From: Nanobdellati archaeon
GTDB lineage: Archaea; EX4484-52; JAADEF01
Direction of reading: 5' to 3'
Assembly: GCA_015521505.1 (NCBI GenBank)
Contig: WAOB01000041.1
Span: 1-5,294 of the forward strand
DNA: 5,294 bases
Part shown: in pieces, positions 1 through 5,294 of the stretch
How positions within the stretch are numbered: the first letter of the stretch is position 1
Layout of the letters: each line of letters opens with the position of its first letter
The notes under the pieces: generated by a model
What the model saw: only the letters and a program-made list of their open reading frames with translations
The model's database searches: none
What the model was told of the DNA's origin: nothing
Translations under genes and position numbers: made by a program

Positions 1-214
1 CTCTTATCCTCTCTAAGTCATAGAGTATCTCTTCTCTTATGGTTTTCCCTTTCTCTTTCAAATGCCTTATATAGATGTTTTTAAGATCTTCATATCCTTT
101 ATAGATGACATCTTCATGGTTGTTGGAATATATACAAGAGGTAGATCCATCTTTTGGAGACATTATCTTATTTAATCCCCTATCCTCTTTATTTCCATAT
201 TTTTTGGTTTTCAT
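1..214 (-). CDS. Hypothetical protein, N-terminal part (runs off left edge)
   Basis: Reading the minus strand from an ATG at 214-212 gives 71 codons without a stop, continuing past the left edge, so the 3' end is missing. The product starts MKTKKYGNKEDRG and is highly charged, rich in lysine, glutamate and isoleucine, with no signal peptide or membrane segment in the visible part. That suggests a soluble cytoplasmic protein. The last 30 or so visible residues (from about YEDLKNIYIRHL onward) look helical and amphipathic. Codon choice (AAA, GAG, AGG, ATA) matches the other genes in the window, and 71 stop-free codons in such AT-rich DNA support real coding. The gene is divergent from the operon beginning at 272. 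An internal methionine at residue 18 is an alternative start. I do not recognise the family. Confidence 0.6.
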   Translation of the reverse strand, partial: MKTKKYGNKEDRGLNKIMSPKDGSTSCIYSNNHEDVIYKGYEDLKNIYIRHLKEKGKTIREEILYDLERIR

Positions 215-271
215 TAAAAATAAATTTTAATTTCTTAAAATTTAAAAAATTATGTGAGGTGTAGATTATTT
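215..271. promoter_or_regulatory. Divergent promoter region and plus-strand ribosome-binding site
   Basis: These 57 bases separate two divergent starts, and 211-250 contains only two C and no G. For the minus-strand gene, a TATA-like run of T and A centred near 240 sits about 26 bases from its ATG, as expected for a leaderless archaeal transcript. For the plus-strand operon, TAAATTTTAATT at about 221-232 is a candidate TATA box. It would place the transcript start near 245-254, just upstream of GAGGTG at 256-261. That motif is complementary to the archaeal 16S rRNA 3' end and lies 10 bases before the ATG at 272. The exact boxes are uncertain because nearly any stretch here resembles a TATA box. 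Confidence 0.45.
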
Positions 272-487
272 ATGGTTTTAAATAGGAAGCATTTACCAAC
301 AAAAGAAGAGATGATCAAAGCATTTCAAGCAACTGGTGCTTTTTTCTTACTTTTAGGCATAATTGCTTTGCTTGATGATGTTCTCGTTTATATGCCACTT
401 TATATAAAGAGCATAATTTTGTTTATGTTGGGAATTGGAATCATTGCTTTGAGCAATATATTTAAGAGTGGTGAGAGAAATGATTAG
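272..487 (+). CDS. Small membrane protein, two TM helices
   Basis: This is a 71-residue hypothetical protein. I place the start at the ATG at 272, behind the GAGGTG at 256-261. An in-frame GTG at 254 would add six residues but would leave the Shine-Dalgarno motif inside the gene. The N-terminus (about residues 1-18) is charged and contains several lysines. Two hydrophobic helices follow, at roughly 19-40 and 43-63, then a short charged tail ending SGERND. Residues D35 and D36 at the end of the first helix probably lie in or near the short turn on the outer face. With lysine and arginine at both ends, the protein is predicted as a hairpin with both termini in the cytoplasm. It overlaps the next gene by 8 bases, which suggests translational coupling and possibly a shared complex. 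I do not recognise the family. Confidence 0.7.
   Translation: MVLNRKHLPTKEEMIKAFQATGAFFLLLGIIALLDDVLVYMPLYIKSIILFMLGIGIIALSNIFKSGERND
470..474 (+). promoter_or_regulatory. Ribosome-binding site GGTGA inside the upstream gene
   Basis: GGTGA at 470-474 lies in the last codons of the small membrane protein and five bases before the ATG at 480. It matches the core of the archaeal anti-Shine-Dalgarno complement. This supports starting the next protein at 480 rather than at the two tandem GTG codons at 468 and 471, and it fits coupling between the two genes. Confidence 0.55.
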
Positions 488-1136
488 TGATAGCTTAATT
501 GCTATATTATTTATTGCAATACCCTCTACTTTGATAGCAGCAATTATTATGATAATAACAAAAGATAGAGTATATGCTTTGAGATCAATTGCTCTTTACT
601 TGCTTGTATCAGCAACAGTTTTATTAGCTAATGATGACAATGTTAGGGTTAGTGTTGCTATGACTTTAGGAGGAGCAATAATTTTGCTATCTTCTTTATT
701 GTTTAAATTAAAGTTAAGAACCCTCAATTTAGGTATTCTTGTTCTATCTTTTTTAATACCTGTTGCTTTATTGGTTGTATATGCTCTTTATCCAATATCA
801 GAAAATATTGATTTTTCTATAAGTTATGAATACGAGGGCTGTTCTTTTTCATCACGACAATATTATCCCGGATGTAATCTTATATTAGATGTTAAACCAG
901 AAATAAAAGGCATACTACCTCTAAATTTGAAATATGAAATCTCCTTATGTGAAAAATCCGGCACAAGAAAATATTATTCATACTATGATGGTTTTAGAGA
1001 TGCTTATATTTTTAACATATATTCAAAACAGGATTATGATTATCTAAATAACAACATCTTTATTTTATGTATTGATACTCAACAAAATTCCAATTGTAGG
1101 GGTTGCTTATATGAAAAAGAACTCATCTTCAAATGA
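480..1136 (+). CDS. Membrane protein, four TM helices plus six-cysteine domain
   Basis: This is a 218-residue hypothetical protein with its start at the ATG at 480. In-frame GTGs at 468 and 471 would add four residues at most. Four hydrophobic helices are visible at about residues 5-27, 33-50, 58-75 and 83-105. The loops after helices 1 and 3 are basic (K28, R30, R35; K76, K78, R80). The loop between helices 2 and 3 is acidic (N51-D52-D53). The positive-inside rule therefore puts both ends outside the membrane. The C-terminal domain (about 106-218) is polar, tyrosine-rich and probably beta-rich. It holds all six cysteines (C121, C132, C157, C197, C206, C209), which could form three disulfides. 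The gene overlaps the upstream one by 8 bases and nob1 by 26 bases. I do not recognise the family, and no catalytic motif is evident. Confidence 0.75.
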   Translation: MISDSLIAILFIAIPSTLIAAIIMIITKDRVYALRSIALYLLVSATVLLANDDNVRVSVAMTLGGAIILLSSLLFKLKLRTLNLGILVLSFLIPVALLVVYALYPISENIDFSISYEYEGCSFSSRQYYPGCNLILDVKPEIKGILPLNLKYEISLCEKSGTRKYYSYYDGFRDAYIFNIYSKQDYDYLNNNIFILCIDTQQNSNCRGCLYEKELIFK

Positions 1137-1611
1137 TGAAATTTATGTTTTAGACGCTGGTGTTTTTATTAATGGCATGTCTTATCTCTTTCAAGATAAA
1201 TTATCCATAACAACTCCTTTTATTGAGGAGGAAATTAAAAGCTCTCAAGCAAAAATGGATTTTTATAGGTTTTCTTTACAAGATCTCAATATAGTGATGC
1301 CTTCAAAGGAGAGCATGGAGAGAGCTAAGAAAATTCTCAATAGAACTAATCATAAATTAAGCCCTGCTGATTTGAGTTTACTTGCTTTATGTATTGAATA
1401 TAAAAATAAGAACAAAGAGGTTGTTTTAGTGACTGATGATTATTCCCTACAAGATGTTGCATCTTCTTATGGTATTAAAGTGGAAGGAATAGTTAAGGAA
1501 AAAACAAAGGAAAGGTATAGGTGGAAGAGAATATGTCCTGCATGCAATAGGGAAAATTCCTATGCTATTTGCGAGGTTTGTGGAACAAAAACAAAGTATG
1601 TTAGATCATAA
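1111..1611 (+). CDS. nob1: Nob1 endonuclease (PIN domain plus zinc ribbon), 16S rRNA 3'-end maturation
   Basis: Nob1 cleaves the 3' end of precursor 16S rRNA (D site) during late maturation of the small ribosomal subunit in the cytoplasm. The protein has 166 residues, close to archaeal Nob1. A PIN domain spans about 10-125 and starts with the beta strand YVLDAGVFING. The expected metal-binding acidic residues are present: D15, E40 (or neighbouring E39/E41), D87 in SPADLSLLAL, and D109/D110 in LVTDDYSLQDVA. After a basic linker (about 129-140) comes a zinc ribbon, with C142-P-A-C145 paired to C154-E-V-C157-G. This order is diagnostic for Nob1. I chose the ATG at 1111, with GGGG at 1099-1102 as a weak ribosome-binding site. 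A TTG at 1072 would add 13 residues that the PIN fold does not need. The gene overlaps its upstream neighbour by 26 bases and the convergent phosphoesterase gene by 11. Confidence 0.9.
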   Translation: MKKNSSSNDEIYVLDAGVFINGMSYLFQDKLSITTPFIEEEIKSSQAKMDFYRFSLQDLNIVMPSKESMERAKKILNRTNHKLSPADLSLLALCIEYKNKNKEVVLVTDDYSLQDVASSYGIKVEGIVKEKTKERYRWKRICPACNRENSYAICEVCGTKTKYVRS

Positions 1612-2200
1612 ATGTTTTGATTTCCAAGGTTTTTAAATCAACCATGTAGCACTTATGCACATCTGCCATTGCTGAGTTAATGAATAGTGTTTCTTTCTTT
1701 AAATATCCGTTTCTCTCGTGTATGTGCCCAAAACCATGTACTAATGGCTTTTTTATTTCATCAAATCTCGTATATTCTTCATTACCAACATGTTTTCCAT
1801 TCCATACCTTATCCAATATGCCTTTTGGTGGCTCGTGAGTAAGGAAAACGAGCTTTTTGTTGTTTATTTCCTTGGTCATTTCTAAAAAATCCTGATATGT
1901 TAGGAAAACCTTCTCATATGTACCAAAAAAATAAAATCCTTTGTATTTTTCATATGTGTATTTAAGTAAAGAAACGCTCTCTGATGTTATATTTAATCCA
2001 GAATCCCAATTGCCTTCAACAAAAAATCCTTTGATCCCTAAATCATCAATTTTTTTAGCCAAGAGGTTTGCAAAATCATTTGATAGAAAATCTCCTGTGT
2101 TTATGAAAACATCAACTTCTTCTTTCTCAGCTATTCTTATTGTTTCTTCAATAAGCTTTTTATTTAGATGAAAATCTGAAGTAAATAACGCCTTAACCAT
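1601..2200 (-). CDS. Calcineurin-like metallophosphoesterase
   Basis: This 199-residue protein starts at the ATG at 2200-2198 and covers one complete calcineurin-like metallophosphoesterase domain. Its dinuclear metal-site motifs appear in canonical order: D9-x-H11 (SDFHL), G36-D37, G63-N64 (VEGNWDSG), H122 (LTHEPP) and G158-H159-x-H161 (GFGHIHE). There is no signal peptide or membrane helix, so it should act in the cytoplasm as a phosphodiesterase or phosphomonoesterase. The substrate cannot be told from sequence. The usual GNH motif reads GNW-D here, so the histidine normally following the metal-binding asparagine is a tryptophan. The 3' end overlaps nob1 tail to tail. The gene lies 43 bases downstream of the large pilin-like gene on the same strand. 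It could be co-transcribed or use its own promoter at about 2211-2231. The fold assignment is firm; the biological role is open. Confidence 0.88.
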   Translation of the reverse strand: MVKALFTSDFHLNKKLIEETIRIAEKEEVDVFINTGDFLSNDFANLLAKKIDDLGIKGFFVEGNWDSGLNITSESVSLLKYTYEKYKGFYFFGTYEKVFLTYQDFLEMTKEINNKKLVFLTHEPPKGILDKVWNGKHVGNEEYTRFDEIKKPLVHGFGHIHERNGYLKKETLFINSAMADVHKCYMVDLKTLEIKTFMI

Positions 2201-2210
2201 TTATGGTATT

Positions 2211-2231
2211 ATTTTTAAAAGGTTTTAAAAA
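2211..2231 (-). promoter_or_regulatory. Tandem TATA-like boxes before the phosphoesterase gene
   Basis: Read on the minus strand, the 43-base gap holds two similar T4A4-type motifs in a row: TTTTTAAAA (2231-2223) and TTTTAAAAAT (2220-2211). The first is centred about 27 bases before the ATG at 2200, the spacing expected for leaderless transcription in archaea. No Shine-Dalgarno motif is visible before this ATG. The motifs suggest the phosphoesterase can be transcribed on its own, but AT-rich background makes such matches common. Confidence 0.4.
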
Positions 2232-2243
2232 TGTTCTCTTTAG

Positions 2244-4913
2244 TTATCCTTCACTTTCCGATACTACTAAACCTTCATTATTGGGCCATTTATATTTCTC
2301 TTCTATACTCGCCTCAATCCAATAACTAACACCAGAAGAGATGGCAGAAGTTATTGCTATTAATCCTGTAGACACTCCTCCAGTGCTAGGAACAAGGAAA
2401 ATTCCTAAGACATATCCTGTTACATCTATTACCCCTCCTGCTAATGTTGGCAGGACGTTTTCTAAAGATGTTGGCTCACCAGTGTAACAGAAATTGTCTT
2501 TTCCTTTATAGTTCTTATTTTGATAAGGAGTTATTACTATCATGTCTATAGGAATTTCAGTCTCTTCTATATCTGGATAAAGTGCCTTATAATACTGATA
2601 AAGGTTTAGATCTTTTACAATACGATGTTCTCCATCCTGGATATCTAATATGCTTCTACCTATCATATAATCAAATAAATTATTATAAGAGAACTCTTTA
2701 ATTTTTAAAGGCACTTTAATTCCTGCATACTCAACATATAATCCCATTACAGGATTAAACTCTTTTTCATCTTCATCAGCAATACTACAGGGTATAAAAT
2801 GCTTAAGTCCTGCCTCAGTGTCTGTGTATGCTTTTATTAGATAATTGATCTTACTGCTTTGTTTTCCATCATAAATGTGGTATAGTGTTTCATTTATCTC
2901 ATATATTCTATATGGAGAAAGCATTGTTATAGCATTTCCTTTAAAATCTTCTACTCTCAGTATGACAGGTAAAGCAGGCTCTAATAAGAATCTTTGACAA
3001 ACATCTCTGTCCAGAGGATAGTATCTGTTATTATTACCTACTATATTATCGGGTAAACATCCACACATATATTTGGCGATTTCTAAATCAGATGGTGATA
3101 AAAAGAATTCTTTTATGGAAACTCTCTCTCCATTTTCATAGTACTCATAATTCTCTCCATAAGAACATAGGTCTTTTATTATTGTCCCTATCTTCTTTTT
3201 GATGGGTCTGCTTTTTTTAATTGTTATTTCATAAGAAGGAGAGATAGCATGGCCGAACCCGGGAATGGTTAGTAGAACATTATTGTTATTATCTACGATT
3301 TCTTTTATTGTCTCATAAGCAGGACATTTTGCTGCTTTTACATATCTTTTTTCTTTTTTTATTTTTAAATCAGCATAACAGGGAGAGGCTAAATAAAATC
3401 TTTCGAGATTGCCGTTATTTTTCTCTAAAGCAATCAGATATGGTTTTAAATTATCATTTCCGTATAAAGAAAAACGTCTTTTACCAAACTCGTTGTTAAT
3501 AGTATTGAGAACAAACTCAGGAGAGTATAAATAGAAGGTATTAAACCCAGATTTAGTGTAAATTTCATTACTAAGATCTGCTTTTACTGATATAATGCCT
3601 ATGTAAAACAAGGCAGAACATGTTGCTGATGGTAGAGCAACACCCTTTTTGAGAGCTCTACTACTTAGAGTAGATGCTAATATAGAACATTTTATACCTT
3701 CTTTTATCTGATTATCGATTATATCTTCCTCTAAAGCATATCCAATACTGTTAACAGCAAACATCATCAAATAGGGATCTGTTGCAATGAGTTTTACTAA
3801 TCTTTTATTTATTGCTTTATAAATTTGTGCTTCTTTATCTTCAGGAATATTTCTTACAACATCTTTAAGTATCTCTCTCATCCTCTCTTTGTTCACTGAT
3901 TTAAATAGCAATGTTGAGGAGATATCTTTTAAAATAACTACCTCCTCATCTCCTACTCCTTTTTTCTTAGCGTATTTCTCATACCCTTTTTTTAACAATT
4001 CTAAATCATCTTTAATTTCTTTTGATATTACTTTATCATATCCCTCAATATCTTTTATTTCACCTTTTATATACTTTATTAAGAGATCATCTACATTATC
4101 ATCCCATAGATCATATTTTATCTTAACCATGTCTTTAAAGAGATACGCTATTTTTTCATTCTTGTTTTTTGATATATATTGCTTAAGTTCCTCCTTAGGT
4201 AAAAGAATTACATTATGTATGACGGTTTTTTTAATATTCTTTTGCGCTATCTTTTCAGCAATAACCACCATCTTGTTTCCAATTTTATTCTCTATGTTTT
4301 TAGATATTTTCTTAGCTATTCCAGGAAATTTAACCAAGGATAATGCAGCACCTAAACCTGCAGAAATTCCTACACCTAACAATTTGTTATTCCCGCTCAT
4401 CAAAATTGTCCATCCCTTTTCCTCACCTTTTGGAAACTCCTCATAATATATTATATATCGCGGATCAGAAAAAGTAGAGATGTATTGTTTAGCATACTCT
4501 TTATCATTTATTTCTTGAGGTAATGCGAAGTTCTCTATAATGCAGAAATTCAAATTATTGTCACATAACACTTTTGTTTCTCCGTATTTTGCTACAATTT
4601 TCATATTTCCATTTTTTATTACATTCGATGTAATTACATCATATACAACCATACCAGTAAAAAACACTTTATTGTTTTTACAATCATTCGGATCTTTACT
4701 TGAGATAATATTTATACCACAATATAACGCATTAAAAGAATCGACTGCGCGAGGATCTATTTGTGCTTGCTTATACACACCAAATCCTTCTAAAAATGCT
4801 TTAATCCCTTGAAATATTTTCTCCTGAAATGTCAAACCAACAGCCAAAACTATTATTATCAATACAATGCTTATCATTGTATTTATACTTAATGCAATAC
4901 CTTTTTTCCTCAT
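2244..4913 (-). CDS. Large surface protein with type IV pilin-like (class III) signal peptide
   Basis: This is an 889-residue hypothetical protein, numbered from the ATG at 4913-4911. An in-frame TTG at 4919 would add two residues. The N-terminus MRKKGIALSINTM leads into a hydrophobic helix (about 6-28). This matches archaeal class III signal peptides, cut by prepilin peptidase after the basic KKG, so the protein is probably membrane-anchored and faces outward. Residues 29-165 hold four cysteines (C65, C78, C117, C124). A second hydrophobic stretch lies at about 176-194. Residues 195-375 are lysine-rich, largely helical and cysteine-free. Ten cysteines follow between C409 and C809, including the C617-G-C619 pair. 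Two more hydrophobic, Gly/Ser-rich stretches occur at about 820-845 and 848-866, then an acidic tail ending SESEG. It is far longer than ordinary archaeal pilins or archaellins. The family is not recognised, and a role in adhesion, cell contact or envelope structure is only inference. Confidence 0.8.
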   Translation of the reverse strand: MRKKGIALSINTMISIVLIIIVLAVGLTFQEKIFQGIKAFLEGFGVYKQAQIDPRAVDSFNALYCGINIISSKDPNDCKNNKVFFTGMVVYDVITSNVIKNGNMKIVAKYGETKVLCDNNLNFCIIENFALPQEINDKEYAKQYISTFSDPRYIIYYEEFPKGEEKGWTILMSGNNKLLGVGISAGLGAALSLVKFPGIAKKISKNIENKIGNKMVVIAEKIAQKNIKKTVIHNVILLPKEELKQYISKNKNEKIAYLFKDMVKIKYDLWDDNVDDLLIKYIKGEIKDIEGYDKVISKEIKDDLELLKKGYEKYAKKKGVGDEEVVILKDISSTLLFKSVNKERMREILKDVVRNIPEDKEAQIYKAINKRLVKLIATDPYLMMFAVNSIGYALEEDIIDNQIKEGIKCSILASTLSSRALKKGVALPSATCSALFYIGIISVKADLSNEIYTKSGFNTFYLYSPEFVLNTINNEFGKRRFSLYGNDNLKPYLIALEKNNGNLERFYLASPCYADLKIKKEKRYVKAAKCPAYETIKEIVDNNNNVLLTIPGFGHAISPSYEITIKKSRPIKKKIGTIIKDLCSYGENYEYYENGERVSIKEFFLSPSDLEIAKYMCGCLPDNIVGNNNRYYPLDRDVCQRFLLEPALPVILRVEDFKGNAITMLSPYRIYEINETLYHIYDGKQSSKINYLIKAYTDTEAGLKHFIPCSIADEDEKEFNPVMGLYVEYAGIKVPLKIKEFSYNNLFDYMIGRSILDIQDGEHRIVKDLNLYQYYKALYPDIEETEIPIDMIVITPYQNKNYKGKDNFCYTGEPTSLENVLPTLAGGVIDVTGYVLGIFLVPSTGGVSTGLIAITSAISSGVSYWIEASIEEKYKWPNNEGLVVSESEG

Positions 4914-5030
4914 AATCAATTATTTTTAAGTTTTGGATAATAAATAATTTTAACTCTACTCTTGAAGAATTTTGAACATAATCTTTATTCTATAATTTTG
5001 TTTTGTTATTGATTCTTTGCGAACACTCCT
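4914..5030. other. Non-coding spacer between the large gene and the gene remnant
   Basis: This 117-base spacer carries stops in all frames and no recognisable RNA gene. Apart from the A/T-rich promoter-like segment nearest the large gene, I see no repeat, hairpin of note or other signal. On the plus strand the longest ATG-started frame I found in the right-hand 375 bases is only 22 codons, starting at 5046 opposite the remnant, and it looks like a shadow. Confidence 0.5.
4937..4947 (-). promoter_or_regulatory. Candidate TATA box for the large pilin-like gene
   Basis: On the minus strand, TTATTTATTAT centred near 4942 lies about 29 bases before the ATG at 4913, and the purine-rich AGAGTTAAAA just upstream could serve as a BRE. 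No Shine-Dalgarno motif precedes the ATG, so a leaderless transcript is the simplest reading. The second A/T run at 4921-4930 is too close to the ATG to act as the TATA box of a leaderless start. Confidence 0.35.
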
Positions 5031-5294
5031 CTAATTCTCCTTGAAATGCCCACCATAAATCACTCTCTCTTTGTAAGGACATATGGTTTTTATGTAACTA
5101 TTGACCACATCTAAAATATTTTTTCCGGTAACTATTTCATTAATTCCATTATCTTTCTTTTTAGGCAAGATCTGTTCATATATTCTTTTTAGACCTTTTT
5201 ATTATTACTATTATGTTATGATAATATTCTAATTCTATTTAGATGTTAGATGAGTATAAATTATATCGATATATCTCTATATCTCCAACCATTA
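5031..5294 (-). pseudogene. Probable broken gene, C-terminal remnant
   Basis: On the minus strand, 5198-5031 is open for 55 codons before a TAG. It reads like protein (for example VTGKNILDVVNSYIKTICPY and YGGHFKEN at the end) with codon use like the neighbouring genes. It has no ATG, and five stop codons stand in a row just upstream in that frame. If one A is dropped from the A5 run at 5196-5200, the frame joins a 13-14 codon open stretch (IELEYYHNIIVIIK) that begins after a TAA at 5239-5241. Beyond that stop the same frame is open to the right edge (VGDIEIYRYNLYSSNI). This pattern suggests one frameshift plus one nonsense change in a formerly longer gene. An alternative is a short intact gene starting at the TTG at about 5168, giving about 45 residues. 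I do not recognise the family. Confidence 0.35.

Noticed and set aside
254..271. GTG start for the small two-helix protein
   Set aside because: The GAGGTG motif at 256-261 would then lie inside the gene; it is well placed for the ATG at 272.
1072..1110. Upstream TTG start for nob1 adding 13 residues
   Set aside because: The added residues come before the first PIN strand, are not expected in Nob1, and the start is a rare codon with no ribosome-binding site. The ATG at 1111 fits better.
1941..2171. 76-codon open frame on the plus strand
   Set aside because: It is antisense to the phosphoesterase gene, whose catalytic motifs make the minus strand clearly the coding one.
3308..3499. 63-codon open frame on the plus strand
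   Set aside because: It is antisense to the large gene, short, and without start signals.
3889..4446. 185-codon open frame on the plus strand
   Set aside because: It lies fully antisense to the large pilin-like gene. Its serine/phenylalanine-rich product is what antisense reading of lysine-rich coding DNA gives, and it has no ribosome-binding site or domain.
4540..4812. 90-codon open frame on the plus strand
   Set aside because: It is antisense to the N-terminal part of the large gene, phenylalanine and isoleucine rich, with no supporting signal.
5046..5114. 22-codon plus-strand frame in the right-hand region
   Set aside because: It is very short and opposite the more protein-like minus-strand remnant, with no start signal.
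4914..5294. Possible structured RNA, tRNA or CRISPR repeat in the gene-poor right end
   Set aside because: I found no cloverleaf, no repeated units and no G+C-rich stem such as a structural RNA in an AT-rich genome would usually show.

Overview
The window is AT-rich (about 30% G+C in a line I counted) and tightly packed. It looks archaeal. The strongest marker is a short PIN-domain plus zinc-ribbon protein of archaeal Nob1 type. Supporting signs are GAGGTG/GGTGA ribosome-binding sites on the plus strand, leaderless-looking starts with TATA-like boxes about 27-29 bases upstream on the minus strand, and a class III (type IV pilin-like) signal peptide on a very large secreted protein. Small, overlapping genes and large unrecognised surface proteins fit a reduced-genome archaeon such as a DPANN member. 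That lineage placement is inference, because no taxonomic marker was compared.

Layout, left to right. (1) Positions 1-214, minus strand: the first 71 codons of an unrecognised gene that runs off the left edge. (2) Positions 215-271: a short, almost pure A/T divergent promoter region. (3) Positions 272-1611, plus strand: three overlapping genes that probably form one operon. They are a 71-aa protein with two membrane helices, a 218-aa protein with four membrane helices and a six-cysteine domain predicted outside the membrane, and nob1, the endonuclease that matures the 3' end of 16S rRNA. (4) Positions 1601-2200, minus strand: a calcineurin-like metallophosphoesterase whose 3' end overlaps that of nob1 by 11 bases. 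(5) Positions 2244-4913, minus strand: an 889-aa unrecognised protein with a pilin-type N-terminus. It lies 43 bases upstream of the phosphoesterase and may be co-transcribed with it. (6) Positions 4914-5294: no intact gene. There is a probable promoter for the large gene and, at 5031-5294 on the minus strand, what looks like a broken gene.

Functionally, the only firm assignment is Nob1, in the cytoplasmic maturation of the small ribosomal subunit. The phosphoesterase fold is clear but its substrate is not. The two membrane proteins and the giant pilin-like protein are envelope or surface proteins of unknown role. I see no mobile element, CRISPR array, rRNA or tRNA gene, and no clear defence or biosynthetic system. 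The least explained items are the 889-aa pilin-like protein and the membrane-protein pair translationally coupled to nob1.
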